Origin: Mytilus edulis
Taxonomy: Eukaryota > Mollusca > Bivalvia > Mytilida > Mytilidae
Assembly (NCBI RefSeq): GCF_963676685.1
Contig: NC_092347.1
Span: forward strand, 90,646,592 to 90,710,591
DNA length: 64,000 bases
Direction: 5' to 3'
Position 1 is the first letter of the stretch; every line of letters starts with the position of its first letter. Position numbers and translations under genes: made by a program. The notes beneath the pieces are model-generated. The model ran no database searches and was not told the origin of the DNA. It saw only the letters and a list, made by a program, of their open reading frames with translations. Positions 22,483 to 35,112 of this stretch are shown here, one piece after another.

Positions 22483-23855
22483 ATGACACCAATAGTATTG
22501 ATTTGTTTAGCCCTTGTCGGACTTGTGGTATCGGAGGCTGGAGAGAAAGGATATAGTCCCAAATATAACCTGAAAAAATATGGAAATCCTTTCGGACCAG
22601 GTTATATTGGTAGTTTGGGATATCAAGGAAATGGTGGCTTTGAATATCCGTCTTATGGTAGATCAGGATACGGATACGGGGGATATTTCAACAACGTATA
22701 TGGTTACGGTTCACCATTAAACATTGGCGGATATGCTGGATACAATGGATATAGTGTACAAAGTGGATATCCTGGATACGGGTTCATGAACGGAAGGGGT
22801 TTGAATGGATTAGGTGGTTATGGAAATTACGGTGTTCACGGTAACGGAATCGGACTTTTTAATGGTAATGGATTTGGTCGAGGACTTGGAGGGTACAACA
22901 ATCTAAATGGTTTTGGGGCATATGGTATCAATGGGCCATACGGTATTAAAAATGTTGGATCATATGGCATTGGTGGTTTGAATGGTTTTGGATCATATGG
23001 TATTGGTGGTTCGAATGGTTTTGGATCATATGGTATAGGTGGTCTAAATGGTTTAGGATCATATGGTGGTTTTAATGGTTTTGGATCATATGGTAGTTTG
23101 AATGGTATTAGTGTCAATGGTGGACTAATAAATGGAAGACGAGGTCTAAGTGGATTCAGCAGTTTCGGTAAATTTGGAGGTTAGTTATCCTACATCACCA
23201 AAGAGAAGAAAAGTTGTTATTTAAATGGGAAATTTTATAATAATAATACAACTAATATTGCCAAATATTTACTTGAGAGGGAGATTTATAGAAAATGGCA
23301 TTCATAAAAAATTATTGATACAGATTAATTTCCCGATACACAAATATGAATGGGTACATTGTAAAACATAGCATACCGCATAATGAATGAATTAGAAAAT
23401 TATTTAAGGAATGGAAGTAAAAGGTAAAATATTTTGTGATAACATTGCTTGTACTTTACACTATTGTGACATTTGCAATATGTTTACACTAAAACTATAT
23501 CATCAAAGTAATATATAGAAAATGAACATTGATTTGAAAAATAAGAAGAATTTAAAATAAGTTTTGAAATAGTAAAACCTAATAATAATAAACCTTTTGC
23601 TTTTTTTTCTCGTTTTATTTGAAAGTGATCTAGATTAATTTGATACCGATTCTCTGAATCAAACATGTAATACTAAAGAATAGGTATGAACAGCCGTAGA
23701 AGACATAAAACTGATCAATTGAAGGGAATGTATATTTAACTTAATCTTTGGAGAATATGAACTGAACTCACTAGTCTTCCTTCAATAATGCAATGCAATC
23801 ACCTTATTATATTAATATTGTTTTCGTCATTATAGGTAAAAAAGGAACATATTAA
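22483..23855 (+). CDS. TMP-like secreted Gly/Tyr/Asn-rich protein, copy A2
   Basis: Coding exons are 22483-23179 and 23836-23855, giving 238 residues. The signal peptide MTPIVLICLALVGLVVSEAG is followed by the GEKGYSPKYN module, a Gly-Tyr-rich middle and SYGIGGLNGFG repeats. I count 16 Asn-Gly pairs. The main exon ends GGAG|GTTAGT, and the last exon (after TTATAG) encodes KKGTY with TAA rather than TAG. It lacks the VFGSHGIGGLNGNG segment present in A1 and A3 near the C-terminus. Around residue 93 it reads FMNGRG, as in types B and C, where A1 and A3 read YLHGRG; this looks like a short gene-conversion tract. ATTAAA lies about 65 bases beyond the stop. Confidence 0.87.
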
Positions 23856-23859
23856 GTCC

Positions 23860-26800
23860 ATGAAGAATTGACGTCGATGTTATACCCATTTGTCTTTTTT
23901 ATACTAGTATATGAATATTAAAAATGGATATAAACTATCTCTTTCTTCTTTTTTATTTTTTATTACCACATTTAAAGAAAATATGGAGATATAAACACAC
24001 TAATTGATAACAATTCGTGGAAGAAATACTGCGACCAAAAAAGGTGAAATGAGAAACTTGAGTCAACAAAATATTCCAGATATTAAAACCTCCAACAGAA
24101 TAAACCTTACTTAAAACATGGAGGTGAGGTTATTTTACTTAACAAGGTTTTACTGTATTCATAGGAAGCTGACTTAATATAGAAACTTCGTCTCAAGAAA
24201 GAAAAGAATTTAGCAGTATCCTTCATTTTCCGTTATATTTATTCCGTTATATCTATATATATATAAAACAAGTCTAAATTGAAAACAACGTTCAAACCTA
24301 TAATTGCCTTGGATAAAAACCGCATTTTTTATACGTGTGCATGTAACAAAATTTGGTGACTATGCTGAATACATCTATTCCATAGATTGAACTTGAGATA
24401 AAGGATACAACAGATACAATTAAGTTTGCCTAAAAAATTCTAATAATTATATAATTGCCTTTCAATAATTTCATGGTTATGACAAAGTCTACATACAATT
24501 GTATGGAAAATATCTTTTTCGTTCAATATTTAATTTCTTGGTTTACCTGTACCCACGAAAAAAATCCACGAAAATTGGTATCCAACGAAAAATAATGAAT
24601 CCAATGGAATATCTCCCAGTTGAAATGATATCCCAGGGCTTGATTTTTCTATCATGATTTCCTTGATAGTTAATTGCTGCTAAAAAAGAAGGCAATAAAT
24701 CAAGAGTTATCAGGTGGGAAGTTGAAATCATCCATTCGTAAATGTTATGGACGCCATCACGAGTTGATTGTATGGAATATCCGTTTCCCCGATGACAACG
24801 GATATGACCATATTGCAAACTACAATCACGTCCCCTTGTTCCCGAATATGACTATCAAATCATACCTATAACTAGGTTTTACTAACACGAGCGACATGAC
24901 GGGTGCTACATGCAGAACCTTATCTGTTCACCCTTCCGAAGAACCTGAGATCAAACCCAAGTTTAAGAGGGGTATGTGCAACTAAATGGTAAGTTTTCTA
25001 TATGAAAAAGAAGATGTGGTATGATATACAACTAACCACAAGAGACCAAATAACAGAGAAATTAACATCTATGGGTCACCGTACGGCTTACAATAATAAG
25101 CAAAGCCCATACCGCATTAAAAGGCCTGAAATGCCAAATGCAAAACAATTAAACGAGAAAACTAACGGTCTAATTTATGTACAAAAAATTAACAAAAAAC
25201 AAATTTGTAACACATCAACAAACGTCAACCACTGAATTACAGGCTCCTGACTTAGGACAGACACATGTAAACAGAATGTGACGGGATTAAACATGTTAGC
25301 GGGATCCCAACCGTCCCCTAACCTGGGACAATGTTTTTTTTATGTTATGTTGTCTTTTTGTTACCCTAACGTTGTCGGTTCATTTTCGATTCATGAGTTC
25401 GAATATTGCTTAGGATATTTTTGCTTCATTTGTTTTTGTGAAATCGAAAAGGAGATGCTTTAATTGCTGTAAGGACCTTGTTTTAATTTTGAATATAATG
25501 TGTGTTATCGTTATTGAGTTTATAATAGAAAAGAACTACAAAGTTTCTATCAAATTAAGATAAATAGCTATAAATGTATTACAAATACTGTAACTAAATC
25601 AAATATTATTCTAAATGATTTTTGGACATCAATCTTCTTCGGTCATTTAGTGACAATATTTGCCAACTTGTTCCTTTTGCTTGGTATGTATCGTCATTAA
25701 GATTTAAATAAACGAAATAGATGTGCACTGAAACATTATAAATTCAGGGGCAACGTTACCCCAAATAACTAAACACCTTTTCTAAATGTTTTAACATGTA
25801 CAAAGATTTGTTCAGGCATAATGGTTGTTCATGAAGACCGCTATTTAAAAGACATGATATCATATCACAATTTTGCCGATAATGTTATTTTAAAAGTATG
25901 TATCATCAAGACTTAACTGTACAATGTCATGGCTTTTGTAGACTGATTGTGCGGTAATACCCTTAACCAGTTTGAAGTTGATTGATATACACGTGTGACA
26001 CATGGTTTATTTAAAATTTACAATAATATCTGATCTAGCTTTCTGATTGTACGACAAAAGTTTGTGTTGCTCATTTGCATGAAAACATTTTTTTTTATCA
26101 TTCGGTGAAGTCGAAGAAAAGGGGATGGAAAATGGTAATTGATTTGAAGAAGAAAACTTAGAATGACCATTGAAACTACTGTAAATTCAGAAACTATTGA
26201 GCGAATTTTATATTATAATTTTTGAAGATTTGACAAAAATGCGAGATAAATTATTGCGAATTTTGAAAAAAATCGCCAAACAGATATATGTACCGGACAT
26301 AATAGTTCTTATCATTGCGAAACTCACCTAGTCTCATTATTCACATTAATAAAAACCCCGTCATAACGTATGAATTTACAATACTCTCTCCAATAGAATT
26401 ATAAAAACAGTACAGACTACTAGAAAAGATTGGTCAACACGAAAACCAAGAAAAAAGATATTAACAAAACATTTACAACATGGCAGTACACTTAGATCCG
26501 CAACGGAGTTGTTTCGTTATGGTCTTCTATAGATTATTAATTAAAGCGATTATCTGAATCTCCTAGATGAATCAGAAATTGAAAAAATCGCATGAAATCA
26601 AAAAATGGATCAAAACCAGATGTGTCGTAAAGATCATTTACATTGCAAGATTATTTGAACTAGATTATTGATGATATCTTTTACTTCATGATCAGATGGA
26701 CAAGTGTGATAATAAGACGCACAGTTGGTTTCTATAAAAATGAACACTCCATTGAAAACACGTCTTCCAACGGTAACAACTATGGTGGGAATGAAATAGA

Positions 26801-28420
26801 TCAAGCCTCTTGATTATATCAGATTTTGAAACGCTTTGTTCCAATCACAATCACATGTCAAATTTAAGGATCATGCTAACTTAACATTCATCTTAAGAAA
26901 ATCCTCTTTCTACTTCATTTCCATAAAGGAAATATAATAAAATTAGAGAAGCACAGTTGGTTCATATGGGAATGACCACTGTCTACTGGAAAAAAGGTAT
27001 ACAATGACACAAAGAAACAGATCAATCATCTCGATGATGTGAGTTTCAGAGATTCTTTTGTGTAAATGAGAGTTTATCAACACGTTATTTGTCCTCTTTG
27101 TTATTTATCTGAAGGGTTAGCATAGATACTAACACGAAACTTTTTTTTTTTTTATTAAACAAAGAATTGAACAATAATGTGCGAATAACGAATTATCTAC
27201 ATTATGCCTTGATATAATTATATGATTCCGTAGTTGTGTATGAAATTGTTTTAATCAGTTCCAGTTGTTTATGTTTTTAAACGTTTATTACATTTGATAG
27301 ATTTCCAAGAATATTCATCAACTCTGAAGACAAACTTGACAACATTTGCATTCTGTACCGCTCAATATTATGATGAAGATTAAAGGTAATCGAACGATTT
27401 ATCCTATGTTAAAACTTTAATGTCAATCTTGCTCTCAACATGATATGTGTAACATTGTGTCAGCAAAATTCATGTACGCTATTTACTATAGTATAGTTCT
27501 TAGATACACCTATGAGAAAGTTAAGCTGAATGGGTACACCAAGATATGATTGTAAATGCAGAATGACCTTTATCAATCATATAGATAGGGCTTTTCAGTG
27601 ATATAACCATTAGCATGAATAAGCATGCTACATGTGTTTGATTTGTTGCATATAATTTTTTTAAGGTATATAGTGCGGACAAAAATTCTGATCTGATATA
27701 CATAATGTTTTGAAAAATGTATTATTCATTTTAGGAAGACGGAAAAACAAATTGAAACAACACGTTAAAAAATTCATATATCCGAAGCCCTTATCATTTT
27801 CGATGTTAAGTTTAAATTTTCCAATATATATTGGCCTACAACATCACTCAAGAATTACTCTTTTTCGAAATAACCATAAGAAAATCAACGGAGCGTTATA
27901 TAATAAATGCAAAAAATATTTAGTAACAAATAAGTAAGCCAAGATTAAAAGAATAAAAAAAAATCTAATACTGTTGGTAAAATATTGGTACATTTGCATA
28001 ATGTTATTTGGTTGATCTATAATACTTGTCAGTTTTTAATTTAGAAGGAACTAAGGATGTGCAAACTTGTTATTTCAATGAATTTACTAATAAATGAAAT
28101 ACACCTGATATATTTATGTCATCTTATTACCATACATGTTCTTTAATAAAAATACATCACCATTCAACTTTTATAACAAAACAATAAAAAGATGACCATT
28201 ACGAAAGTTGTAAAATATATCAGTCAACGATGTTTAAAAGTGTTTTAATCTTAAATAGATAAATAACAAATACAGTTATAAATGAGACTAATGAAATGAC
28301 CAGAAATAAGCAATTTGAATACCAGTGAATGTGTACAAATACTTCAATTATGAGGAATTTCCCTCATACTGACTTAAACATGTACAATGCATATCAAATG
28401 TCACTAATAGGTATTATTTG
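23860..28420. other. Non-coding A-B spacer, unit 2
   Basis: It matches the unit-1 spacer (inverted) and the unit-3 spacer (direct). Near 24350 it jumps from ATGTAACAAAATTTGGTGAC across about 0.7 kb that both other units keep, so this unit suffered a deletion. At 24990-25345 it carries a fuller copy of the abundant mussel repeat (GGTCACCGTACGGCTTACAA, then ATGTTAGCGGGATCCCAACC). The short frames (24543-25463, 27521-27937) are repeat- or spacer-derived. No gene is recognised. Confidence 0.6.
24990..25345 (-). mobile_element. Abundant mussel interspersed repeat copy (unit 2)
   Basis: It begins AAGAAGATGTGGTATGATAT, passes CACCGTACGGCTTACAATAA and ends near CCCCTAACCTGGGAC. The same insertion is present in unit 3 (38640-38985) and in shortened form in unit 1, so it predates the duplications. 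Confidence 0.6.
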
Positions 28421-28426
28421 TCAACA

Positions 28427-28606
28427 AACCACGATGACAATCACGGGTAAAACAATAGCAACCAATAATTGATGACAATAGTTTTCTATCATGGTGGTTA
28501 ACCTTGTTTAAATAGAACCCACTATTACACATGTTAATCATTGTCAAATGTCTATTTTATAACTGATTATAACAAAATGTTTGGTCAGAGATTATGATAT
28601 ATAAAG
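28427..28606 (+). promoter_or_regulatory. Conserved proximal promoter of copy B2
   Basis: TATATAAAG lies at 28598-28606, with the leader exon ending at 28650 before GTAAGC. The leader intron is 28651-28945, ending TTTCAG. Upstream are AACCACGATGACAATCACG, AATAATTGATGACAATAG and TGTCTATTTTATAACTGATT, as in the other copies. Confidence 0.7.
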
Positions 28607-28956
28607 CACAACAATCACAAAGTACCACAACATCATAGAAAGACACAAAGGTAAGCAGTTGCTATACTTTAAATGTATGTTTCGTGTTTGTTTTGAAGAT
28701 AATGATTTTTCATATTTGGTACCCGTATATTTCGCATTTTGTTCTTTTTAAATAGGTTTCATGAACTTTTGACGCCAGGATAAGTTTTACCTTCTTATAT
28801 ATTTTCAACTTACTTTGCATTTTACTCGCATCTTACATCTTTGCTTTTCATTTACCTAACTATATTTCCTGTCGTCCTGATTGGCCAATATTTTGAAATT
28901 TCATTTACATTATCATTAGTTGATTAGAAATGAATATCGTTTCAGAACCACTAACC

Positions 28957-30351
28957 ATGATACCAATAGTATTGATTTGTTTAGCCCTTGTCGAAATTGT
29001 GGCATCGGAGGCCGGTGAAAAAGGATATAGTCCCAAATATAACCTGAAAACATACGGAAATCCATTTGGACCAGGTAATATTGGTAGTAATGGATTTCAA
29101 GGAAATGGTGGATTCGGATATCCGATTTACGGCAGATTAGGTTATGGATATGGGGGATATTCCAACAACGCTTTTGGTTACGGTTCACCATTAAACATTG
29201 GCGGATATGCTGGATACAATGGATATAGTGTACAAAGTGGATATCCTGGATACGGGTTTATGAACGGAAGGGGTTTGAATGGATTCAGTGGTAATGGAAA
29301 TTACGGTGTTCACAGTAAAGGAATCGGAGCTTTAATGGGTTATGGATACGGTCGAGGACTTGTTGGAAATAACAATTTAAATGGTTATGGGGCTTTTGGT
29401 ATCAACGGGGCATATGGTCTTAACAATTATGGATCTTATGGTATTGGTGGTTTAAATGGTTATGGATCATATGGCATTAATGGTTTGAATGGTTTTGGAG
29501 CTTATGGTGGTTTGAATGGTTTTGGATCATATGGTGGTTTAAATGGCTTTGGATCATATGGTATTGGTGGTATAAAAGGTTTTGGCTTCAACGGTGGACT
29601 AATTATTGGAAGACAAGGTATAAATGGATTAAGCAGTTTCGGTAAATTTGGAGGTAAGTAATCTTAAATCTCCAAATAAAAATAATAAGTTATTTGAATA
29701 CGAAATTTTATACATATAATATAATTACAATTGTTAAATTATTACTTGAGAGGGAGATTCATACAAAATTGCATTCATAAAAAAATGGCTGATATAGATT
29801 AATTTCCCAATTCATGAATATAAATAGAACACATCGTAAAACATAGCATGCGCATAATGAATAATTAGAAAATTATTTAAGGAATAGTAATAAAAGGTCC
29901 AATATTTTGTGATAACATAACAGTATTTGCTTGTACTATACACTATTGTGACATTAGCAATATGTTTACACTAAAACTATATCATCATCGTAATATATAA
30001 AAAATGAACATTGATTTAAAAGATTAGAAGAATTTAAAATAAATTTTGAAATAGTCGTTTCCCATAAACCTTTTTCCGTCTTAATTGAAAGTGATTTAAA
30101 TAAATTTGATATCGATTTTCTGAATCAAATATGTAATACTAAAGGGACAAAAAGGAGATGTACGGAAAAATTAGAAAAGGTATGAACAGCCGTAGTAGAC
30201 ATAAAACTGATCAATATAACAGAATATACATTTAACTTAATCTTTGGAGAATATGAACTGAATTCACAACTATTCCTTCAATAATGCATTGCAAGCACCT
30301 TATTATATCAATATTGTATTCATCATTGCAGGTAAAAAAGGAACATATTAG
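28957..30351 (+). CDS. TMP-like secreted Gly/Tyr/Asn-rich protein, copy B2
   Basis: Coding exons are 28957-29653 and 30332-30351, giving 238 residues. The start MIPIVLICLALVEIVASEAG is a signal peptide with a Glu in its distal core where other copies have Gly, which may weaken it slightly. The rest follows type B: KTYGNPFGPGNIGSNGFQG, SPLNIGGYAGYNGYSVQSG, FMNGRGLNGFSGNG, then SYGIGGLNGYG/FGSYGGLNG repeats. The main exon ends GGAG|GTAAGT; the last exon after TTGCAG encodes KKGTY. Retention of the last intron would add only one Lys before TAA, so that protein would be nearly unchanged. ATTAAA follows in the 3' UTR. Presumed secreted byssal or shell matrix protein. Confidence 0.87.
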
Positions 30352-30359
30352 GACCGAAG

Positions 30360-31985
30360 AAGTCCATGAAGAATTGACGTTGATGTTATACCCATTAGTT
30401 TTTTTTATACTGGTTTATGAATATTAAAATGAATATAAACTATCTCTTTCTTTTTTATTTGTTTTATAATCACCTTTAAAGAAAATATAAAGATATAAAC
30501 AAATCAATTGATTAAGATTCGTGGAACTATTACTGTGACCAAAAAAAGGTGAAATGAGAACAAAAAGTTAACAAAACAAACATTCCAGAGGAAAAAGAAC
30601 CCATTCAACAACCCAAACCTTACTCAAATCATGGAGATGAAGTTACTGTTCTTGGCGAGGTGTTCCTTTATTCATAGGAGACTGACCTCATTCAGGAACC
30701 TCCTAAATAAAGAAATTGATAGATATAGTTAAGTTTGCTACATGTAGTTCATATAATTATAGAATTGTCTTTCAATTCCATCATTGTCATGAAAATTGTT
30801 TTTAGTGTTTTATTAAAATTAATTTTATAAAATTCGAGATAACATGTTCATTTGATTTAATAAATTGATTTTCAAAATACCCTGTAATTTTGATCACTTT
30901 TAGATAAAATTCTGATTACAATGATTTACTAACACGAGCAATATGACGTGTGGCACATGCGGAACTGTATCTGCCTACCCTTCCGGAGTCCAAAACAACG
31001 TAACCACAAATAAATAAATACATTTACTAAATGTTCTCACAGATCTGTTAAGGCAGTATGACTGGATATGTAGAGCGCTTATAACAAACGGACATCATAT
31101 CATAATTTTGCCATTAATGTTATTTTTAAAGCATGTTATTTATGATACGGCCAATCAATATTTATCTGTACAATGCCATGACTCTTGCAGACTGATTGGA
31201 AGGTCGTACACTAAACCAGTTAAAGATAATTGATTTGAATGTTAGTCTGAAAATGTTGGTTATTTATAAGTTGAAACGATCTTTCTGCTTTTACGAACAA
31301 CGTTTGTGTCACTCAATTGTAGGTACACATTTTGTGTGTTTTTTTTGGGTAAAATTCGGCGGTGTCAATCGCGATGAAAACTAGACAAGAAATGGCAATG
31401 AAGTGCAATAGGAAAACTTAAAATGATCATTCAAAGAAAGACAGTTGGACTACTGTTAATTCCAAATTATTGCGTGCATTTTATTTTGCAATCTTTGAAG
31501 ATATGTCACAAATGTGAGATAAATTATTGCATTTTTGAAAAATCAGCACACAGATATATGTACGAGATATGGGTATTGTTATCATTGAGATACTCACCTA
31601 GTCTGATTAACATTAATAAAAAAAAGTCATAATTTCTGAATGAACATTACTCTCTCCAATTGAATAACGAAAACAGTTCAGACTATTAAATTGGTAACTA
31701 GAAAAAAGTCAAATCACAAAAATACTGAACTCCGAGGAAAATTCAAAACAGAAAGTCTCTTATCAAATGGCAAAATCATACGCTCAAACACATGGATAAC
31801 AACTGTCAACATTGTAGAAAAGATTATTCAACAAGAAAATCACGAAAACCAATATAAAACAAAACGGAAAGTCCCTAATCAAATTGAAAAACTTGATTTT
31901 TAAGTTTGAATATATTTTGTATTAATTTTGACCTTCATTTCCCTAAAGAAAAATGCATATCTGTATACCCCATTTAACACGTACA
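30360..31985. other. Non-coding junction between units 2 and 3
   Basis: The first roughly 360 bases match the flank downstream of the copy at 44498. From about 30730 the sequence is a diverged partial copy of the A-B spacer (TTTACTAACACGAGCAATAT matching about 24875, and ACAGTTGGAC-type sequence matching about 26160). This suggests a still older gene-plus-spacer duplication. Near 31690-31860 lies a fragment of the CTGTCATATTCCTGACTT repeat family. No gene is recognised. Confidence 0.5.
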
Positions 31986-31989
31986 GAAA

Positions 31990-32480
31990 ATATGTTGAAT
32001 ATACACAGGCAAAATTTTCTCACATAAATTTCATATGAAACTCAAATAAAATTCACATGAAAAATTTTACGTGATATTCACCTCAAACGAGCTTATACAC
32101 GAAACTCACGTGAAAATGTTCATGTGAATTTCACAGGAATCTGATGGGAAATTTTTTACATGAATTTCACGTGAAATTTCCCGATTTGTTTTTATATATT
32201 TTTCATGATTTTAATTAAATTTGACAATTAAGATGTTATTTGAATTTCTCTATTTTAAAAATTCATATGAATTTCACTTGAAAAAAATTGACAGGATTTT
32301 CATGTTAAAGTCACTCGAGTTTCACATGAGATTCACGTAAAACTCACAAAAAACTGATTTCACATGAGTTTCATGTATAAGCTCGTTTGAGATGAAATTC
32401 ATGTGAATTTCACGTGAGATTCACATGAATTTAAATTCACGTGAAATTGATGTGAGTGAAATTTGCCTGTGTATGTTTAA
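31990..32480. mobile_element. CACGTG/CACATG-rich foldback element
   Basis: The two halves are reverse complements: TACACAGGCAAAATTTTCTC and AAACGAGCTTATACACGAAA on the left, CATGTATAAGCTCGTTTGAG and TTTGCCTGTGTATG on the right. Between and within the arms run many short palindromes of the form TTCACGTGAA and TTCACATGAA. It is entirely non-coding. Its right roughly 70 bases recur alone at 19130-19200. Confidence 0.7.
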
Positions 32481-34925
32481 TTTCAAGTTTTAATCCGGAT
32501 ACCATACACTAGCTTAAAAAGAAAATCAAAACACAAAACAATTATCCCCAAAACTAAGACAAGAACCATCAAAACCCATATTCAATCCCTTTATTTAAGT
32601 TATTCTTATCCTATCATCAATGTTATGATGCAACATCATGACTTCAGAAATCGTCACACGGAAAACAAAATGAACCTTTTTTTTGCGAGCTATAGGTTAT
32701 TTAAATTAGCAATGACAAAATTCTGTAAACGCTATGACGTATATACTGTAATCACAAATCACAATTTTTGATATTTGTTAAAAAGACACACAGCAATGAA
32801 GACCATTGCAATAGACGATTTGTGTTTTCAATGTTAACCACAGCGAGAAAATATTGTAATAAATTATATGTTTGTACTTAAACAACAAAAAAGTGTTATC
32901 CACTATAATATTAGCCGTTTATGAAACATTCTCAATTTCTGATGATATTTGTTATAAAAAAAAAGACACAAAGCAACTAAGAACAATTGCAATAGACTAT
33001 TTGTGTTTTCAAGGTTAACCACAGTGAAGGAAATATTGTAATTAATGGTATATTTTCACATAAACAACAAAAAAGTGTTCTCCACTACTATATTTGCGGT
33101 TTATGAAACATTCTCAATTTCTACTGTTTTTCAAATTTATGACATTTCTACAGTATTGGTTAAAAGTGTCAAATTATTTTATGTTATTTAAAAGTGAATA
33201 TACATATATTGTATTTTTATACAGTTTTAGTTCAGAGATGGCTTGTGAAAATAAAATATATAATTTTGATAAAAGTATACCCAGCATAAAGAACATGAAT
33301 GTTTTTAAAACAGTTTAGCAAATAACAAAGAAAAGGATATCTAGGAGCTCGAATGTACGTTTGACAGCTGATGAACAAATTTTCATTGTCTTTTGTTTTA
33401 GTCCATTTTTTTGGGGTATTATTTTTGGCTTCAAATTCAAATTACAAAATACTATCAATTGAAATGAGTTTCTCTGTCGTCGGTCAGTTTCGTAAACAAT
33501 GTTATTACCCTAAACAGTAGCTTACTTATGTTATATTTGTTATTCTCGTGGGGTTTTGTCTGATGCTTGGTCCGTTTCTGTGTGTGTTACATTTTAGTGT
33601 TGTGTCGTTGTTCTCCTCTTATATTCAATACGTTTCCCTCGGTTTTAGTTTGTTACCCCGATTTTGTTTTTTGTCCATGGATTTATGAGTTTTGAACAGC
33701 TATATACTACTGTTGCCTTTATTTACTTTTTTACGTGCAAGATAAACAAAATGAAATTAAACATAATATATTTCAGCTTTTTGCTATTTCCATTTGTATG
33801 TAGCAACATTCTAACATATTGAGTACTAGTATATAATTTGATAAAAAAAATTATCACAAACACACCGAGCCTGAAGATAAATTGAAAAAGGGCAGAAATT
33901 CATGAAAACTGACAAATTTAACGTTATCAACCAACAAATTAATGTCATATTCATGATGACTTGGTAAGGCATGTCCCGAAGAAAATGGTTTCTTAAACCG
34001 TGTGCTATACTCCGAATTATATAACAGTTGTTATAGTTCCGTTAAAAATTGGATGAGCAACCGAAAGATATACAATGCGCTTATGAGACGACACAAACAA
34101 ACATACCCCCAGGTTTTGGTGGGGTTCTCGTTGCTCAGTCTTTAGTTTTTTTATGTTGTTTCTTGTGTACTATTATTTGACTGTTTTGTCTTTTAATTTT
34201 TAGCCATGGCATGTCAGTTTATTTTCGATTTATGAGTTTGACTGTTCCTCTAGTATCTTTCGCCCCTCTTGTATAAACGTACTTCACAGGTATACATCTG
34301 GCTAAAGTTTTGTAAGAGTTTGCCATTACCATGAGCGACAAACCTGGTGATATGTGTGAAGCAAGATGTGCGGAACCTTCAGGAGTATATGGTATCATCC
34401 CGGATTTTGCATGGTTTCATGTCTTTCGGTCTTTAGTTTTTATACTCATTGTTTTGTAGACTATTATAGACCATTGTTGTTATATTTTGCCATAATATTG
34501 TAAGTTTCTGCGAGGTAAAAAGAAAAGAAAAGAAAATGTAAGACAGAATGAAAAGGATAAAAGGAAAGTCCCTCAGCAAATTGCAAAATCAAAAGCTCAA
34601 ACACATCAATCGAATGTATAATAACTGGCACATTCCTGACTTGGTACATGCATTTTCTGATGAAGAAAATGGTAGATGAAACCTGATTTTATAGCTAGCT
34701 AAACCTCTAACTCAGTTAACGTTCGTTAAAAGAGTCAGAGTTTGAATAGATCATTACAGTGTTAAATGCAAAAAACTAAAGTGCACATTAAACGACACAA
34801 ATAATTAGAAATACACAACTTGGATATCAATGAAAGTGAACGATACTTTAATAAATGGGAAATTATCCTATTACTGAATTACAATTGCATTATGAATATC
34901 AAATATTATTAACAGGGAAAAATCC
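32481..34925. other. Non-coding region upstream of copy A3
   Basis: It matches 19200-22024 in direct orientation, without the 361-bp insertion at 20718. About 200 bases near 33530-33730 (TTCTCGTGGGGTTTTGTCTG to TGTTGCCTTTATTTAC) are absent from the other copy and are an insertion here. No gene is recognised. Confidence 0.6.
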
Positions 34926-35112
34926 CCAAACCACGATAACAAAGGGTAAAACAATAGCAACAAATAATTGATGACAATATTTTCTATCATTGTGGTTTTA
35001 TAACCTCTTTTTTTTTTTTAATAAACCCACTTAACAAGATTTATCATTGTTAAATGTCTATTTTATAAATGATTATAAAAAAATGTGTGGTCAGTAAATA
35101 TATTATATAAGG
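34926..35112 (+). promoter_or_regulatory. Conserved proximal promoter of copy A3
   Basis: TATATAAGG lies at 35104-35112. The leader exon ends at 35166 before GTAGGC and the intron runs 35167-35363. All the conserved upstream blocks of the family are present, including AATAATTGATGACAATATTT. Confidence 0.7.

Larger units (their letters stand above)
20289..30720 (+). repeat. Unit 2: A-B pair (right palindrome arm; direct-repeat copy 1)
   Basis: It holds copies A2 and B2 with their spacer. It pairs with 1-19129 inverted and, together with the preceding spacer from 19130, with 32416-46260 in direct orientation. The right boundary is approximate. Confidence 0.7.

Noticed and set aside
24543-24871. 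Short frames conserved in all three spacers (also 13069-13418, 38188-38516)
   Set aside because: Conservation is explained by recent duplication; substitutions do not favour codon third positions, and the sequence is repeat-like.
32010-32460. CRISPR-like array
   Set aside because: The repeated TTCACGTGAA/TTCACATGAA units are irregularly spaced palindromes inside a foldback, without uniform spacers; the window is eukaryotic.
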